A DNA stretch of 64,000 nucleotides from Saprospiraceae bacterium (lineage in GTDB: Bacteria > Bacteroidota > Bacteroidia > Chitinophagales > Saprospiraceae). Under the pieces are notes generated by a model, which saw nothing but the letters and a program-made list of their open reading frames with translations, made no database searches and was not told where the DNA came from. Position numbers and translations under genes: made by a program. Location of the stretch: contig JADJJL010000006.1 of assembly GCA_016710265.1 (NCBI GenBank), forward strand, positions 248,001-312,000. The letters run 5' to 3'. This document shows, piece by piece, positions 62,643-64,000 of this stretch (position 1 is its first letter; every line of letters begins with the position of its first letter).

Positions 62643-64000
62643 TCATTGTGTCCCCAAAAAAAAGCTTCTGCTAATGATACTACCATTTGTAATTAACCCT
62701 ACAGAATATATTCCTGAAGCAAGCTCAGTAAGTTTAATTATTTCCTCACGATTGTTTATTTGAACAGTCTTCACAGTCTGACCCAGCATATTGACAATAA
62801 TAATACGTGCAGGTAAATTAATTTGATCAGATAATTTTAAACTTAAATAGTCTTTGGTTGGATTAGGGTAGATGGAAAAAACCTGGTCTTTGTCTCCAAT
62901 TTCTTTGGTCGAAACTATTGGTTCATAAGATTTATACAAGCCATCATAATAATAGGAAATATATGCAAATCCTTCATGATCGATATAAAAGTCATTAATT
63001 ACATTCACTTTCAAAGAATCGTTTAAAGGTAGATCTTTGGTTATATCTTCCCAAGTTACTCCATAATCTCTGGTAATGAGTACACCTTCGGTGGAACCAT
63101 ATGCTACTAATTGACCATTTCCTAAGTATCTTATACCAAGTTGGGTAGGAAAAATTCTTTTTAAATTGACAAAATCATGGGTTTGATATACTCCATATTC
63201 CTTTTTGTCGCCATCGTAAGCACTTATAAAACATTGATTATTTTCATCAAACACCATTGACCCTATCCTCCATTTTCTAAATTTTTCTAGTTCCACCCAA
63301 TTTACACCTAAATCATCAGAATAAAATAAACCTTTCTCATTAGCATCTGTGTACAATCGGTTTTGTTGGTTATGGGTGATGTCCAAGGATATAGGATTGT
63401 TATAGGAATAAGGGATGCTATTAAATTTTTCAAAATGACTGCCTTTGTCAGTTGAAAGATAATAATTTAAATTTGTGGGACTGTTATTTACAATATTGGC
63501 AGAAACCAATAGTACTTTATCTTCATTTAAAGTTACCAACTTTAGAATTGAGCCATCTGTTTCTATAGAATGATCCCAATGCTCACCTCCATCTGTGCTT
63601 AAAAACAAATTGTCATCACCTCCATCCCAATAAAATAATCGATCATCAAAAGCATGGCCTAAAATTTTAATTTGATTACTGTCGTGCTTAAAATTTTGCC
63701 AGCTCTTTCCATCGTCTTTGGAACTTACTCTTCTACAATTTTCATCAGATGCATGGATTGTTCCATCCTTCAGTTTAAATATACCATTCAGATCCCAAAA
63801 AGATTGCCCTAAATGCAATTCTTTCCATCCTTCATTTCCTTTTGCTTGTAAAATATAATTACTGTTGTGTAGACACTCATCCTTCATCAAAGCAACAGCA
63901 GTGACGGAATCCAATGCAAAAAGTTTGTTTGTTTCAAACTGTGAAGGAAAATGTTGATTAAAGTAATAAGGACGGATCCATGTCCTCCCAGTATCGTAGG
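62643..64000 (-). CDS. Secreted BNR/sortilin-like protein with T9SS type A domain, start outside window
   Basis: The frame is open to the window edge (the first visible residues are YDTGRTWIRPYYF), so the 5' end is missing. The protein has many BNR/sortilin-type blades with the S/T-x-D-x-G-x-x-W pattern (STDGGEHWDH, SDDLGVNWVEL, RDYGVTWEDI), forming a propeller, then a T9SS type A sorting domain (FSIYPNPTKDYLSLKL to FFLGTQ). It is a surface or released protein; glycan or protein binding is possible but no catalytic residues were identified. Confidence 0.88.
   Translation of the reverse strand, partial: YDTGRTWIRPYYFNQHFPSQFETNKLFALDSVTAVALMKDECLHNSNYILQAKGNEGWKELHLGQSFWDLNGIFKLKDGTIHASDENCRRVSSKDDGKSWQNFKHDSNQIKILGHAFDDRLFYWDGGDDNLFLSTDGGEHWDHSIETDGSILKLVTLNEDKVLLVSANIVNNSPTNLNYYLSTDKGSHFEKFNSIPYSYNNPISLDITHNQQNRLYTDANEKGLFYSDDLGVNWVELEKFRKWRIGSMVFDENNQCFISAYDGDKKEYGVYQTHDFVNLKRIFPTQLGIRYLGNGQLVAYGSTEGVLITRDYGVTWEDITKDLPLNDSLKVNVINDFYIDHEGFAYISYYYDGLYKSYEPIVSTKEIGDKDQVFSIYPNPTKDYLSLKLSDQINLPARIIIVNMLGQTVKTVQINNREEIIKLTELASGIYSVGLITNGSIISRSFFLGTQ

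Overview
The window looks like chromosomal DNA of a member of the Bacteroidota, most likely the Saprospiraceae/Saprospiria or a close relative. The pointers are AT-rich sequence, several secreted proteins with type IX secretion (T9SS) C-terminal sorting domains of both type A and type B, a SusC-like TonB receptor, a hybrid histidine kinase with a two-component-regulator propeller and Y_Y_Y domain, SprB-like repeats, DUF2795 and DUF4296 proteins, and promoters of the Bacteroidota form TTTG-N16..20-TAnnTTTG. The family-level placement is inference. No rRNA or tRNA gene was seen.

Layout. 1-4.6 kb: an OmpR-type regulator (5' end outside the window), an HPt protein and a large hybrid kinase, together a possible phosphorelay. 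4.8-7.0 kb: a three-gene secreted/outer-membrane cassette ending in a strong bidirectional terminator. 7.2-7.5 kb: a gene-free stretch with a candidate structured RNA. 7.6-10.1 kb: a NarL/LuxR-type regulator and its TPR sensor kinase. 10.2-14.9 kb: an RluA-type pseudouridine synthase, a RibF-glycosyltransferase fusion, Mrp and PyrF. 14.9-22.7 kb: a PQQ-type dehydrogenase homologue and a giant leucine-rich-repeat surface protein (frameshifted), then MurB and a barrel protein. 23-30.8 kb: a formate/nitrite channel, TonB receptor plus PnuC, a PLP sulfur-amino-acid enzyme plus amino acid permease, and a glycosyltransferase. 30.9-31.8 kb: a REP-associated tyrosine transposase followed by a dense array of hairpin repeats. 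31.8-42.7 kb: mostly housekeeping genes (alpha-hydroxy-acid dehydrogenase, a frameshifted TyrRS, two FtsX-type permeases, QueA, Cmk, an amidohydrolase, Tex). 42.7-49.5 kb: a PhoR/PhoB-like pair, a DUF4296 lipoprotein, SixA, a SWIM-finger protein, a GH13-like lipoprotein lacking catalytic residues, RlmH and a rhomboid protease. 49.7-54.1 kb: the full pstSCAB-phoU operon. 54.2-60.3 kb: CoaD, PruA, a repeat-rich gap, a T9SS type B protein, TatC and two small envelope proteins. 60.3-62.5 kb: a small accessory island with a Bro-N/Fic fusion and a HicAB module between two 105-nt direct repeats. 62.6 kb to the end: the 3' part of a T9SS-exported BNR/sortilin-like protein.

How the parts relate. The PhoR/PhoB-like pair is 5 kb from the phosphate transporter and could control it. 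The T9SS cargo proteins, barrels and TonB receptor describe a surface-active heterotroph. Two genes (tyrS and the LRR protein) each need exactly one extra base to be whole. Because TyrRS is normally essential, single-base assembly errors are the simplest explanation, and all unusual reading frames here should be read with that in mind. The strongest candidates for novelty are the RibF-GT2 fusion, the transposase/hairpin array, the SWIM plus dead-amylase operon, the PstS-like insert in PstC, the Bro-N-Fic fusion with the repeat-flanked HicAB module, and the candidate RNA near 7.3 kb.
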